Counted from the first letter of the stretch, positions 41,242-50,999 are shown. The stretch: DNA of 64,000 nucleotides from Streptomyces physcomitrii (GCF_012273655.1 NZ_JAAWWP010000001.1:434001-498000); one strand, 5' to 3'. The notes: generated by a model from the letters alone, not told the origin. Program-made: numbers and translations.

Positions 41242-42963
41242 ATGCGTCAATCGTCCGTCATAGCCCGCCGCGTGGCAGCGGCGTCCGTCTGCCTGGTCCT
41301 GGCCTCGGGCGCGGCCGCCTGCGGACCTGAGGACAGCGACGCCGCCTCCGGCGACGACGCGAAGCCGAAGAAGGGCGGCACCCTGCGGGTCCTCAACTCC
41401 GAGCCCCAGACGGACTTCGACCCGGCCCGGCTCTACACCTCCGGCGGCGGCAACGTCCCCTCGCTGGTCTTCCGCACCCTGACCACCCGCAACCGCGAGG
41501 ACGGCGCCAAGGGCACCGAGGTGGTCCCCGACCTTGCCACCGACACCGGCAGGGCCAGCAAGAACGCCACGGTGTGGACGTACACCCTGAAGAAGGGCCT
41601 GAAGTACGAGGACGGCTCGCCGATCACCTCGGCGGACATCAAGTACGGCATCGAGCGGTCCTTCGCCGCCGAGCTCTCCGGCGGGGCGCCCTATCTGCGG
41701 GACTGGCTGATCGGCGGGGCCGACTACCAGGGCCCCTACAAGGACAAGGGCAAGAAGGGCCTCGACTCGATCGAGACCCCGGACGAGCGGACGATCGTCT
41801 TCCGGCTGAACAAGCCCGAGGGCGAGTTCCCGCTGCTCGCCACCCAGACCCAGTTCGCGCCGGTGCCGAAGGCCAGGGACAAGGGCACCAAGTACGAGGA
41901 GCACCCGGTCTCCTCGGGGCCGTACCAGGTGGTCGAGAACGAGAACGACGGTGAGCGGATCACCCTGAAGCGCAACCCGCACTGGTCGCGGGAGACCGAC
42001 GAGGAGCGGTTCGCCTACCCGGACCGGATCGATGTGCGCTCCGGGCTCGACCCCTCGGTCGTCAACCAGCGCCTCTCCGCCTCCACCGGCGCCGACGCGG
42101 CGGCCGTCACCACGGACACCAACCTCGGCCCGGCCGAGCTGTCCAAGATCACCGGCGACAAGAAGCTGGCCGCCCGGGTCGGCACCGGCCACTTCGGCTA
42201 CACCGACTACATCGCCTTCAACCCGAAGGTGAAGCCCTTCGACAACCCGAAGGTGCGCCAGGCGATCGCCTACGCCGTCGACCGCACCTCCGTCGTCAAC
42301 GCGGCCGGCGGCTCCTCGCTCGCCGAGCCCGCCACCACCTTCCTGCCCGAGCAGAAGGCCTTCGGCTCCACGGGCCACGACCACTTCCCGGCCGGGAAGA
42401 CGGGCAACCCGGCCAAGGCCAGGAAGCTCCTCGCCGAGGCCGGCTACCGGAACGGCCTGAAGGTGACGCTCACCCACTCCAGCACCACGGTGGGACGCGG
42501 CAACCCGGAGACCGCGGCCGCCCTCCAGGACGCCCTGAAGAAGGCCGGAATCACCGTCTCCCTCAAGGGACTCGAGGACAACAAGTACGGCGACGTCATC
42601 CACAGCGTGAAGGACGAGCCCGGCTTCTTCCTCACCGGCTGGGGCGCCGACTGGCCCTCCGGCGGCCCCTTCCTCGCCCCGATCTTCGACGGACGGCAGA
42701 TCGTCCGGGACGGCGCGAACTTCAACACCGGCCAGCTGGACGACCCCGCGGTCAACAAGGAGATCGACGAGATCAACAAGCTGACCGACCTGGACGAGGC
42801 CGCCGGGCGCTGGGGAGCCCTGGACGAGAAGATCGGCAAGCGGGCGCTGGTCGTCCCGCTGACCCACCCGGTCTACAAGCGGCTCTACGGCAAGGACGTC
42901 CGGAACATCGTGATCAGCGACTGGACCGGTGTGCTCGACATCTCGCAGGTCGCGGTCAAGTAA
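41242..42963 (+). CDS. Oligopeptide ABC transporter substrate-binding lipoprotein
   Basis: 573 residues, SBP family 5 (OppA/DppA type). Signal peptide with lipobox AAAC, Cys27 acylated; KKGGTLRVLNSEPQTDFDPARLY begins the mature fold, and GYTDYIAFNPKVKPFDNPKVRQAIAYAVDR is the family signature. It captures peptides (or nickel/opines in some members) and passes them to the permease. GAGAGG 10 bases upstream of ATG. First gene of a tight four-gene operon; two bases separate it from the first permease gene. Confidence 0.93.
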   Translation: MRQSSVIARRVAAASVCLVLASGAAACGPEDSDAASGDDAKPKKGGTLRVLNSEPQTDFDPARLYTSGGGNVPSLVFRTLTTRNREDGAKGTEVVPDLATDTGRASKNATVWTYTLKKGLKYEDGSPITSADIKYGIERSFAAELSGGAPYLRDWLIGGADYQGPYKDKGKKGLDSIETPDERTIVFRLNKPEGEFPLLATQTQFAPVPKARDKGTKYEEHPVSSGPYQVVENENDGERITLKRNPHWSRETDEERFAYPDRIDVRSGLDPSVVNQRLSASTGADAAAVTTDTNLGPAELSKITGDKKLAARVGTGHFGYTDYIAFNPKVKPFDNPKVRQAIAYAVDRTSVVNAAGGSSLAEPATTFLPEQKAFGSTGHDHFPAGKTGNPAKARKLLAEAGYRNGLKVTLTHSSTTVGRGNPETAAALQDALKKAGITVSLKGLEDNKYGDVIHSVKDEPGFFLTGWGADWPSGGPFLAPIFDGRQIVRDGANFNTGQLDDPAVNKEIDEINKLTDLDEAAGRWGALDEKIGKRALVVPLTHPVYKRLYGKDVRNIVISDWTGVLDISQVAVK

Positions 42964-42965
42964 GC

Positions 42966-44006
42966 ATGAGTGAGGCTCAGTTGACCTCCCCGGTCGGGGT
43001 GGACGCCGTCGTGGTGTCCGCCCCGGCCGCCGGGGCCGGGACGTTCTGGCGGCGGCTGCGCGCACAGCGGGCCGCCCTCTGCGCGGCGGCGGTGGCGGGG
43101 CTCCTCGTCCTGTTCGCCCTCACCGCCCCCCTGCTCATCCTGCTCGAAGGCGCGGACTCCACCACCTACCACCCCGAGCTGGTCGACTCCGCCCGCGGCG
43201 GGGTGCCGATCGGCTCCTTCGGCGGCGCGAGCGGGAGCCATTGGCTGGGCGTCGAACCGCAGACCGGACGGGACCTGTTCGCCCGGCTCGCCGAGGGCGC
43301 CCAGGTCTCCCTCGGGGTGGCGCTCGGCGCGACCCTGATCCAGGTCGCGGTCGGGGTCTCGGTGGGGCTCGCCGCCGGGCTCGGCAACCGGTGGGTGGAC
43401 CAGCTCTTCGACCGGCTCACCGATGTGGTGATCGCGCTGCCGCTGGTGGTGATGGCCCTCGCCATGCTCGCCGTCGTGCCCGAGGACTTCCCGCGCCCGC
43501 TGCTCGTCGCGCTGATCATCGGGCTCGTCGCCTGGGGCACCATCGCCAAGATCGTGCGGGCCCAGACCATCGCCCTGAAGTCCCTCGACTACGTGGCCGC
43601 CGCGCGGCTCAGCGGCTGGAACACCTGGCGGATCGCCCGCCGGGAACTGCTGCCCGGACTCGCGGCCCCGGTGCTCACCTACTCGGCGCTGCTCTTCCCG
43701 GTCAATGTCGTCATCGAGTCCGCGCTCTCCTTCCTCGGCGTCGGCGTCAAGGCGCCGACCGCCTCCTGGGGGCAGATGCTCGCCGCCGCGGACGTCTGGT
43801 ACCAGGCGGCGCCCCAGTACCTGCTGCTGCCCGCCGGACTGCTCTTCACCGCCGTGCTCGCCCTGACCGTGCTCGGCGACGGGGTGCGCACCGCGCTCGA
43901 CCCCCGGGCCGCCGGGCGGCTGCGGGTCGGCACCCGCGCGGGGCAGGGCCCGGCGGCGCCGGCCCCGGCCGCGGACACCGCGCCGCGCAAGGAGGGTGCC
44001 GTATGA
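42966..44006 (+). CDS. Peptide ABC transporter permease (DppC-like)
   Basis: 346 residues, six membrane helices. N-terminal OppC-type segment (FWRRLRAQRAALCAAAVAGLLVLFALTAPL), outer loop with GSHWLGVEPQTGRDLFARLAEGA, then the BPD transmembrane domain with the EAA-like motif (YVAAARLSGWNTWRIARRELLPGL). Pairs with the next permease. Its end overlaps that gene by four bases (ATGA). Confidence 0.93.
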   Translation: MSEAQLTSPVGVDAVVVSAPAAGAGTFWRRLRAQRAALCAAAVAGLLVLFALTAPLLILLEGADSTTYHPELVDSARGGVPIGSFGGASGSHWLGVEPQTGRDLFARLAEGAQVSLGVALGATLIQVAVGVSVGLAAGLGNRWVDQLFDRLTDVVIALPLVVMALAMLAVVPEDFPRPLLVALIIGLVAWGTIAKIVRAQTIALKSLDYVAAARLSGWNTWRIARRELLPGLAAPVLTYSALLFPVNVVIESALSFLGVGVKAPTASWGQMLAAADVWYQAAPQYLLLPAGLLFTAVLALTVLGDGVRTALDPRAAGRLRVGTRAGQGPAAPAPAADTAPRKEGAV

Positions 44007-44992
44007 CCTCCTTCGTGCTGCGCCGCCTCGGCGGTCTCGTCCTCACCCTCTTCGTGATCTCCGTCCTGGTCTACGCCGTCTTCTATCTGGCCCCCGGCAA
44101 CGTCGCCCAGCTGAGCTGCGGGCCCCGCTGCTCGCCCGAGCAGGTCCGGCAGGTCGCCGCCCAACTCCACCTGGACGACCCGCTCTACGTGCGCTACTGG
44201 CACTTCCTCACCGGCCTGTTCGCCGGGCAGGACTACTCCACCGGCACCGCCGTGCTGCACTGCGACGCCCCCTGCCTCGGCCTCTCGTACCAGAGCGACC
44301 GCGAGGTCACCCAGCTGCTCCTGGAGAAGCTCCCGGCCAGCGTCTCGCTCGCCGCCGGGGCCGTGGTGCTCTGGCTGATCATCGGGGTCGGCACCGGGGT
44401 CCTGTCGGCCTGGCGGCGCGGCGGGCTCACCGAACGCGTGCTGACCACGCTGACCCTCGCGGGGACCGCGGTGCCGGTCTTCGTGCTCGGCCTGGTCCTG
44501 ATGGTCCTGGTCTGCGGGCAGTGGGAACTGCTGCCCTTCCCGCAGTACGTGCCCTTCGGGGAGGACCCCGAGCAGTGGGCCTGGAACCTGCTGCTGCCCT
44601 GGGTGACCCTCGCCCTCGCCGAGTCCGCCACCTTCGCGCGGATGACCCGCTCCTCGATGCTGGAGACCCTTGCCGAGGACCACATCCGCACCTTCCGGGC
44701 GTACGGGGTCCCCGAGCGCGCCATCGTCGGGCGGCACGCCCTGCGCGGCGCGCTCGCCCCGCTGATCGCCCTCAACGCCAACCACATCGGCGCCCTGGTC
44801 GGCGGCTCGGTGCTGACCGAGTCGCTGTTCGGCATCCCCGGCATCGGGCGTGAACTGGTGCACGCCGTACAGGTGGTGGACCTGCCGATCGTGGTGGGCG
44901 TGATGCTCGCCGTCGGCTTCGCCGTGGTGTTCGCCAATGCCGTCGCCGATCTGCTGTACGCGGTGGCCGACCGACGGGTGGTGCTCTCATGA
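44003..44992 (+). CDS. Peptide ABC transporter permease (DppB-like)
   Basis: 329 residues, six helices. Opening FVLRRLGGLVLTLFVISVLVYAVFYLAPG is typical DppB; the EAA motif reads HIRTFRAYGVPERAIVGRHALRGAL. A Cys-rich loop (LSCGPRCSPEQ, LHCDAPCLGLS) faces out, unusual for the family and found only in some actinobacterial members. Overlaps both neighbours by ATGA, so translation is coupled along the operon. In most operons the B-type permease precedes the C-type; here the order is reversed. Confidence 0.93.
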   Translation: MTSFVLRRLGGLVLTLFVISVLVYAVFYLAPGNVAQLSCGPRCSPEQVRQVAAQLHLDDPLYVRYWHFLTGLFAGQDYSTGTAVLHCDAPCLGLSYQSDREVTQLLLEKLPASVSLAAGAVVLWLIIGVGTGVLSAWRRGGLTERVLTTLTLAGTAVPVFVLGLVLMVLVCGQWELLPFPQYVPFGEDPEQWAWNLLLPWVTLALAESATFARMTRSSMLETLAEDHIRTFRAYGVPERAIVGRHALRGALAPLIALNANHIGALVGGSVLTESLFGIPGIGRELVHAVQVVDLPIVVGVMLAVGFAVVFANAVADLLYAVADRRVVLS

Positions 44993-46659
44993 GCCTGGTC
45001 GACGTCCGGGACCTGACGGTCGACTTCGGCGGACTGCGGGCCGTCGACGCGCTCTCCTTCCGCCTCGACGAGGGCGGCGCGCTCGCCCTGGTCGGCGAGT
45101 CCGGCTCCGGCAAGAGTACGGTCGCGGCGGCCCTGCTCGGGCTGCACCACGGCACCGGGGCCCGGCTCTCCGGCTCGGTGGAGGTCGCCGGTGTCGACGT
45201 AGGGGCCGCCGGGGAACGGGAGTTGAGACGGCTGCGCGGCGGGCTCGCGGCGATGGTCTTCCAGGATCCGCTCTCCTCGCTCGACCCCTACTACGCGGTC
45301 GGCGCCCAGATAGCCGAGGTGTACCGGGTGCACCACAAGGCCGACCGGCGGGCGGCCAGGGCCCGGGCGGTCGAGGTGCTCGACCGGGTCGGCATCCCCG
45401 ATGCCGCCCGGCGGGCGCGCTCCCGGCCGCACGAGTTCTCCGGCGGCATGCGCCAGCGCGCGCTGATCGCGATGGCGCTCGCCTGCGAACCGCGGCTGCT
45501 TGTCGCCGACGAGCCGACCACCGCCCTCGATGTGACCGTGCAGGCCCAAATCCTCGATCTCCTGCACCAGTTGAGGCAGGAGACCGGCCTCGGCCTGCTC
45601 CTGGTCACCCACGATGTGGGAGTCGCGGCGGAGAGCGCCGACGAGATCCTGGTGATGCGCGAGGGCCGCGCGGTGGAGCGCGGCCCGATCCGCGAGGTGC
45701 TCTCGACCCCTCGCGAGACGTACACCCGGGAGCTGCTGCGCTCCGTGCCGCGCCTGGAGGACGCCCGCGAGCGCCGGGTCGCCGAGGCGGAGCCGGTGCT
45801 TCGACTGGAGGGACTGCGCAAGGAGTTCGGCCGCGGGCGGCACCGTTTCGCGGCGGTCGAGGACGTCTCGCTCACCCTGTACCGGGGGCAGACGCTCGGT
45901 GTGGTGGGGGAGAGCGGCAGTGGCAAGTCCACCCTCGGGCGGATGATCGTCGGCCTGCTCGAACCGACCGCGGGGCGGCTCGAGTTCACCGGGCAGGAGT
46001 CCGGCAGGGGATCCGGTGCGCAGGACGGCCGGCGACTCGGCAAGGACCCCGGGGCGGGCGGGGCACGTACCCGGAAGCAGACGGGCGGGCGGCCGCGGCT
46101 CCAGATGGTCTTCCAGGACCCCGTCTCCTCGCTCAACCCCCGGCGCGGCATCGGGGAGTCCATCGCCGACCCGCTGCGCGCCCAGGGGCGGCGGGACGAG
46201 GAGGGCATCCGCGAGCGGGTCACCTCCCTGCTGGAGCGGGTGGGCCTGCGGGCGGACCACTACGACCGCTATCCGCACGAGTTCAGCGGCGGCCAGCGCC
46301 AGCGGGTCGGCATCGCCCGGGCGCTCGCCGCCGAACCGGAGATCATCGTCTGCGACGAACCGGTCTCCGCCCTCGATGTCACCACCCAGGCCCAGGTGAC
46401 CGCGCTCCTGGCCGAACTCCAGCGGGAGTTGGGGATCGCGCTGGTCTTCGTGGCGCATGACCTCGCCGTGGTGCGGCAGGTCAGCGACCAGGTGGCGGTG
46501 ATGCGCGGCGGGCGGATCGTGGAGTACGGACCGGCCGAGCAGGTCTACGGGGCGCCACAGGACCCGTACACCAAGGAGCTGCTCGCGGCGGTCCCCGCCC
46601 TCGATCCGGACGCGGCCGCCGAACGCCGCGCCGTCCGCAGGGAGTTGGCTCTCACCTGA
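44989..46659 (+). CDS. Peptide ABC transporter ATPase, fused DppD-DppF
   Basis: 556 residues with two complete ABC domains. Walker A GESGSGKST occurs twice (Lys42 and Lys313); signatures are FSGGMRQRALIAMALAC and FSGGQRQRVGIARALA; Walker B LLVADEPTTALDVT and IIVCDEPVSALDVT. Each is followed by the C-terminal oligopeptide-transporter extension, partly lost in the first half. Usual systems use two separate ATPases; fusion gives a built-in heterodimer. Last gene of the operon, followed by a strong terminator. Confidence 0.95.
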   Translation: MSLVDVRDLTVDFGGLRAVDALSFRLDEGGALALVGESGSGKSTVAAALLGLHHGTGARLSGSVEVAGVDVGAAGERELRRLRGGLAAMVFQDPLSSLDPYYAVGAQIAEVYRVHHKADRRAARARAVEVLDRVGIPDAARRARSRPHEFSGGMRQRALIAMALACEPRLLVADEPTTALDVTVQAQILDLLHQLRQETGLGLLLVTHDVGVAAESADEILVMREGRAVERGPIREVLSTPRETYTRELLRSVPRLEDARERRVAEAEPVLRLEGLRKEFGRGRHRFAAVEDVSLTLYRGQTLGVVGESGSGKSTLGRMIVGLLEPTAGRLEFTGQESGRGSGAQDGRRLGKDPGAGGARTRKQTGGRPRLQMVFQDPVSSLNPRRGIGESIADPLRAQGRRDEEGIRERVTSLLERVGLRADHYDRYPHEFSGGQRQRVGIARALAAEPEIIVCDEPVSALDVTTQAQVTALLAELQRELGIALVFVAHDLAVVRQVSDQVAVMRGGRIVEYGPAEQVYGAPQDPYTKELLAAVPALDPDAAAERRAVRRELALT

Positions 46660-46734
46660 CACCGGGTGACCGAACTGCCCCTCTCGCGGGTAAACGTCAT
46701 ACCTCTGGGAAAGTTACGCGCGTTCACCCCTTCT

Positions 46735-46768
46735 GATGGCGCGACGGACGGTTGTCCGTCGCGCCATC
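46735..46768 (+). terminator. Terminator after the peptide ABC operon
   Basis: Perfect 14-bp stem (GATGGCGCGACGGA 46735-46748; complement 46755-46768), 6-nt loop. Confidence 0.9.
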
Positions 46769-46849
46769 GACATGTCCGCATACGTTCGTCTCCGCTGCGG
46801 GCCGTGCGGTCAACCACGGCTCCCCTCAACGGAGATCGGAGGTGTGCGC

Positions 46850-49225
46850 GTGCGTATCGGACTGCTGACCGAGGGCGGCTATCCGTATGTGAGCGGCGAG
46901 GCGAGACTCTGGTGCGACCGGCTCGTACGCGGGCTTGGGCCGCACGAATTCGACCTCTACGCGCTCAGCCGCAGCCGCCGCCAGGAGGAAGAGGGCTGGG
47001 TCCGGCTGCCGCGGGGGGTCACCCGGGTGCGGACCGCCCCGCTGTGGACGCCGCCCGAGGAGGGCCCCGCCCTCGGCAGGCGCGCCCGCCGCCGCTTCGC
47101 CGCGCTCTACGCCGAGCTCGCCGCCGCCCTGACCGAGCCCCGGCCCGTGCCGCCGGGGGAGGAGCACGCCCCCCAGGCGGACCGTTTCCGCAACGCGCTG
47201 TACGGGCTCGCCGACCTCGCCCGCACCGAGGGCGGACTCGCCGCCGCCCTGCGCTCCGAGACCGCCGTGCGCGCCCTCGAACGCGCCTGCCGCGCGCCCG
47301 GCGCTCCGCGCGCCGCCCAACTCGCCCGCGTCGGCGACCTGTTGGACGTCACCGCGCACATCGAACGCGCGCTGCGTCCGCTCTCCCTCGACTGGTACGC
47401 CGAGGACGGGCTCGCCGCCGCCGACCTCAGCCACGCCGCGAGCGGCGGCAGCGCGGCCCTGCCCGGACTGCTCGCCCAGCGGCTGCACGGGGTGCCGCTG
47501 CTCGTCACCGAGTACGGCGTGCAGCTGCGCGCGCACTACCTCGGCGCGGGGGACGCCTCCCGCTCGGCACCCGCGGTACGGGCCCTGCTCGCCGCCTTCC
47601 ACGGCCGCCTCGCCGAGGAGGTCTACGCGCGCGCCGCGCTGATCACCCCCGGCAACTCCCATGCCCGGCGCTGGCAGGAGCGCTGCGGCGCCGAGCGCGC
47701 CAAGCTGCGCCTGGTCTACCCCGGCATGGACGCCGCCCGCTTCGCCGAGGCGGGGGAGAGCACCGGCCGCGGCGACCAGGAGACCCTGGTCTGGATCGGC
47801 CGCGTCGACCCAGCCAAGGACCTGGTCTGCCTGCTGCACGCCTTCGCCGCCGTCCGCCGGGAGCGCCCCGGTGTCCGGCTGAGGGTGATCGGGGCGCCCG
47901 CCGAGGGGGAGGAGGCCGCCGCCTACCTCGCCCAGTGCCGGGTGCTCGCCGCCCAGCTCTTCCCCGACGAGGCCGCGGGGGCGCACGAGGTCGGGGTCAA
48001 CCCCGTCTCCTTCGAGGAGATCGGCTCACCCGAGGTCCCGGACCTGGCCGCCGCGTACACCGCGGGCGCCGTGGTCGTGCTCTCCAGCGTGGTGGAGGGC
48101 TTCCCGATCAGCCTGGTCGAGTCGATGTTCTGCGGCCGGGCCACCGTCTCCACGGACGTCGGCGCCGTGGTCGAGGTCATCGGCGGTACGGGGCTCGTGG
48201 TGCCGCCGCGCAATCCGCGGGCGCTCGCCGAGGCGTGCCTCGGCCTGCTGCGCGACCCCGCGCGCCGCGCGCGCCTGGGCGCGGCGGCGCGTGCCCGGGC
48301 GCTCGAACTCTTCACCGTCGAGCAGAACATCGAGGCCTTCCGCGCCCTCTACCTGGAGATCGTCTCGCACTGCCCCGTCCCCCGCGAACTCCTCGACGCC
48401 GCCGGTGAACCCCTGCCCTTCGCCGTCCCCGCGGAGGTCCACCTCCCCGGCCACTGGACGGCCGCCGAAACCGCCGAAACCACCGAGGGCGGCGAGAGCG
48501 GTGAGAGGCCCGTGCGCCGGCGTGCGGGGCATCCGCGGAGGCCGAGTTGGGCCCGGACGCCGACCTCCTCGGGGGGCCGCGTGAGGGCTGGTGCGGCGGG
48601 CGGTGGGACGGCCGGTGCCCCGGCTGCCGGATTGCCTGGCGGACCGGCTCGCGGACTGTCTGGCGGGCTGACTGGCGAAACGACTCAGCGGGGATGGGGG
48701 GCGGCTGGGGCGGAGGGCCGTGGGCCGCTGAAGTCCCTTGCGGGGGGCGGTACTTCGGGTGCCGAATCCGGTAGCGAAACCGACTCCGGTATCGACAGCG
48801 CTTCCGGCACCGGTTCCGCTTCCGGCACCGGTTCCGCCTCCGGCACCGGTTCCGCCTCCGGGATCGGTTCCGCTTCCGGGATCGGCCTCGTTCCCGACGG
48901 TGATGTTGCTGTCGACTCCGCCGGGGTCGCTGCCAGAGCCCTTGCTGCCGAGGCCCGCCCGGAGCCCATGGGTCACACTGCCGCAGAGAGTGGGAAGGCT
49001 CCGGCGGGCGAGGACCCCCGAGCTGCCGGGGATCCCCAACTGGACTGGGAATCACCGCCGTTGGCCCAGGAATCCCCCCCGGAGGCCGATCCGCGGGCTG
49101 CTGATCTGCGGGCTGCTGATCCGCGGACTGGCGATCCGTGGACTGCCGACCCTCAGGCGACTGATCCCCGGACCGCCGCTCCCCGGACCGCTGTCCCGGT
49201 GGCCGCCGGGGAGGTGGCCCGATGA
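46850..49225 (+). CDS. PelF-like glycosyltransferase (DUF3492 + GT4) with long repetitive tail
   Basis: 791 residues. RIGLLTEGGYPYVSGEARLW at the start is the DUF3492 signature seen in PelF, the cytosolic polymerase of Pel polysaccharide. The GT4 half has PGNSHARRWQERCG, LVWIGRVDPAKDLVCLLHAF and the nucleotide-sugar motif SSVVEGFPISLVESMFCGRA. From about residue 547 a 245-residue low-complexity tail begins, with SASGTG and short Asp-Pro-Arg-Thr-Ala-type repeats and poorer codon bias. GTG 46850 is seven bases after GGAGG; GTG 46844 is too close. Its stop overlaps the next gene (ATGA). Sugar polymerisation at the membrane is inferred. Confidence 0.85.
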   Translation: MRIGLLTEGGYPYVSGEARLWCDRLVRGLGPHEFDLYALSRSRRQEEEGWVRLPRGVTRVRTAPLWTPPEEGPALGRRARRRFAALYAELAAALTEPRPVPPGEEHAPQADRFRNALYGLADLARTEGGLAAALRSETAVRALERACRAPGAPRAAQLARVGDLLDVTAHIERALRPLSLDWYAEDGLAAADLSHAASGGSAALPGLLAQRLHGVPLLVTEYGVQLRAHYLGAGDASRSAPAVRALLAAFHGRLAEEVYARAALITPGNSHARRWQERCGAERAKLRLVYPGMDAARFAEAGESTGRGDQETLVWIGRVDPAKDLVCLLHAFAAVRRERPGVRLRVIGAPAEGEEAAAYLAQCRVLAAQLFPDEAAGAHEVGVNPVSFEEIGSPEVPDLAAAYTAGAVVVLSSVVEGFPISLVESMFCGRATVSTDVGAVVEVIGGTGLVVPPRNPRALAEACLGLLRDPARRARLGAAARARALELFTVEQNIEAFRALYLEIVSHCPVPRELLDAAGEPLPFAVPAEVHLPGHWTAAETAETTEGGESGERPVRRRAGHPRRPSWARTPTSSGGRVRAGAAGGGTAGAPAAGLPGGPARGLSGGLTGETTQRGWGAAGAEGRGPLKSLAGGGTSGAESGSETDSGIDSASGTGSASGTGSASGTGSASGIGSASGIGLVPDGDVAVDSAGVAARALAAEARPEPMGHTAAESGKAPAGEDPRAAGDPQLDWESPPLAQESPPEADPRAADLRAADPRTGDPWTADPQATDPRTAAPRTAVPVAAGEVAR
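48797..48886 (+). repeat. 18-bp in-frame repeat in the glycosyltransferase tail (five units)
   Basis: Five 18-bp units encode SASGTG x3 then SASGIG x2 (starts 48797, 48815, 48833, 48851, 48869). Confidence 0.9.
49088..49192 (+). repeat. 15-bp in-frame repeat in the glycosyltransferase tail (seven units)
   Basis: Seven 15-bp units encode DPRAA, DLRAA, DPRTG, DPWTA, DPQAT, DPRTA and APRTA near the end of the protein. Confidence 0.8.
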
Positions 49226-50916
49226 GCCGCGAACGGCACTCCGCACCGCCGGACTCGCCCGGCACCCCCGCCAGCCCCGGTGCCTGGGACAGCGCCTCGG
49301 AACAGGCCCTCGACAACCCCGCGGCCACCCCGACCGTCCCGGGACCCGCCCGGCCGCTACCCGGTTCCCCCGGCCCTGACCCCGCCGACGGCTCCCCGAG
49401 CCCGGAGCAGGATCCCGGCCCGGGGAAGCCCAACCCCCCTTCGCCGGGCGGCCGTTCGGCCCCGGCACCCGGCGGCTCGGGCGGCCCCGGGGCCCCCGGC
49501 CCCTCCGTACCGACCGCTCGCGACCCGGAGCCGTCCGCGCGCACCGAGCCGCCCGCGCGCCCTGGGCCTTCCACGCGCACCGAACCGTCCGCCGAGTCGC
49601 CCACGCTTCCCGCACCCTCTTCGTCCACCGCGCCCTCTTCGTCCACCGCGCCCTCCCCGCGCACCGATCCCCCCGCGCACACCGACCCGCCCGCCGAACC
49701 ACCCCTCGCCCCCCAACACCCGGCTTCCGCCGAGCCGTTCGCCTCCGTCGTGCCGCTCTCGCCCGCCCCGATCCCCGTGGACGCACCGGGTCCCACCGAC
49801 CCCGTGGCAACCCCGGAACCTTCCGAACCTCCGGCCCCCACCACCACGGCCGCCCGCCGTCCCGCCGTCGACCCGGTCAAGGCGCTGCTGCACCGGCACC
49901 GGGAGCTGTGTGAGCGGGCGGTGGATCCGCTGGAGATCGCGGCCGGGCTGGAGGCGCACGGGATCACCGACCGGACCGCGGCGCGCTTCCGGCACCGGGA
50001 TGTCTTCTCGCTCGCCGAGGAGATGTACGCCCGGGTGCCCCGTGAGCCGGAGGCCGACCGACTGCCCGCCGCGCGTGCCGAGTCGGGCAACCGGCCCGGC
50101 TGGGCGCTCACCGCGCTGCTGCCCGGGGCGGCCTGTGCCCTGGCGGTGCTCGGGCTCCAGCACACGGACGGGCAGCTGCACTTCGCGGTGGCCGTGGCCG
50201 GGGTGCTCGCGGTCGCGCTCGGGCTCGTACCGGCGCTGGAACGGGGGCCGCTCGGCGGGCGGCACCACTTCACCCCGGGCACCAGGGTGTGGATCTGCTG
50301 GCTGCTCACCTACGCCCTGGCCGGGGACGGGCTGCTGTGGGCCGCCGTCACCGGTGGGCCCGATGTACCGGGGCCGGTGGCGAGCGCCCCGCTGCTCGCT
50401 CTCGCCTGCGCGGTGGCGCCCGCGATCTGGTGCGCCCAGCTCTTCGCCACCGCGGCGGGGCGCAGGCTCGCGGGCAGCCGGGGACTCGCGGAGTTCACCG
50501 CGCGGGCCCGGCCGCTGCTCCTCGGCTGCCTCGCCCTCTTCCTGCTCGCCCTCGGCCTGCTGCTCACCCTCACCGCCGAACTGCTCGACCAGCGCCCGGG
50601 CTACGGAGCGGCCGGCACGCTCGGCGCCCTCCTGCTGCTCTCCCGGCTGCTCCTCGCCCGCGGCTTCACCCACGCCCCGGCGGTGGTGCTCGCCGCCGCC
50701 GGTCTCGCCGAGGCCCTGGCGCTGGCCACCGTCTTCGCGGGGCGGCTGCCGGGCTGCGAACCGCTCGCCGTCCCCGTACAGCGCCTGGTCGAGCGGCAGG
50801 GCCCGGGCCTGGTGCCCGCCCTGATCCTCGGCGCCGGCGCGCTCGTCCTGCTGCTGCACGCCCTGCGCACCCTCACCCGGGCCTCGGCCCACGCGTACCG
50901 GGAGGACACGCCGTGA
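49222..50916 (+). CDS. Polytopic membrane protein of the polysaccharide-like locus
   Basis: 564 residues. The first 215 are Pro/Ser/Thr-rich and disordered. A short conserved helical part follows (VKALLHRHRELCERAVDPLEIAAGLEAHGITDRTAARFRHRDVFSLAEEMYARV), then about eight membrane helices between residues 290 and 555. In Pel systems the glycosyltransferase works with the multi-helix PelG and PelE; this protein sits where such a partner would be but has too few helices for a standard 12-helix flippase, so the match is positional, not by sequence. Start overlaps the glycosyltransferase stop (ATGA). Confidence 0.75.
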   Translation: MSRERHSAPPDSPGTPASPGAWDSASEQALDNPAATPTVPGPARPLPGSPGPDPADGSPSPEQDPGPGKPNPPSPGGRSAPAPGGSGGPGAPGPSVPTARDPEPSARTEPPARPGPSTRTEPSAESPTLPAPSSSTAPSSSTAPSPRTDPPAHTDPPAEPPLAPQHPASAEPFASVVPLSPAPIPVDAPGPTDPVATPEPSEPPAPTTTAARRPAVDPVKALLHRHRELCERAVDPLEIAAGLEAHGITDRTAARFRHRDVFSLAEEMYARVPREPEADRLPAARAESGNRPGWALTALLPGAACALAVLGLQHTDGQLHFAVAVAGVLAVALGLVPALERGPLGGRHHFTPGTRVWICWLLTYALAGDGLLWAAVTGGPDVPGPVASAPLLALACAVAPAIWCAQLFATAAGRRLAGSRGLAEFTARARPLLLGCLALFLLALGLLLTLTAELLDQRPGYGAAGTLGALLLLSRLLLARGFTHAPAVVLAAAGLAEALALATVFAGRLPGCEPLAVPVQRLVERQGPGLVPALILGAGALVLLLHALRTLTRASAHAYREDTP

Positions 50917-50925
50917 CGGCGACCG

Positions 50926-50999
50926 ACCCGCACTGACCGGACCCGCACTGACCGGACCCGCACTGACCGGACCTCCACCGACCGGACCCCGTCGACCGG
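50926..50999. repeat. 15-bp tandem repeat after the membrane protein gene
   Basis: Three exact copies of ACCCGCACTGACCGG (50926, 50941, 50956) and two decayed ones to 50999, starting 9 bp past the stop. The 234-bp gap 50917-51150 has no gene. Confidence 0.9.

Noticed and set aside
48312..50309. 665-codon leftward frame with Arg-rich repeats
   Set aside because: The Arg repeats are the complement of the SASGTG-coding array; no start signal, and both overlapping rightward genes are supported by ATGA coupling and membrane helices.
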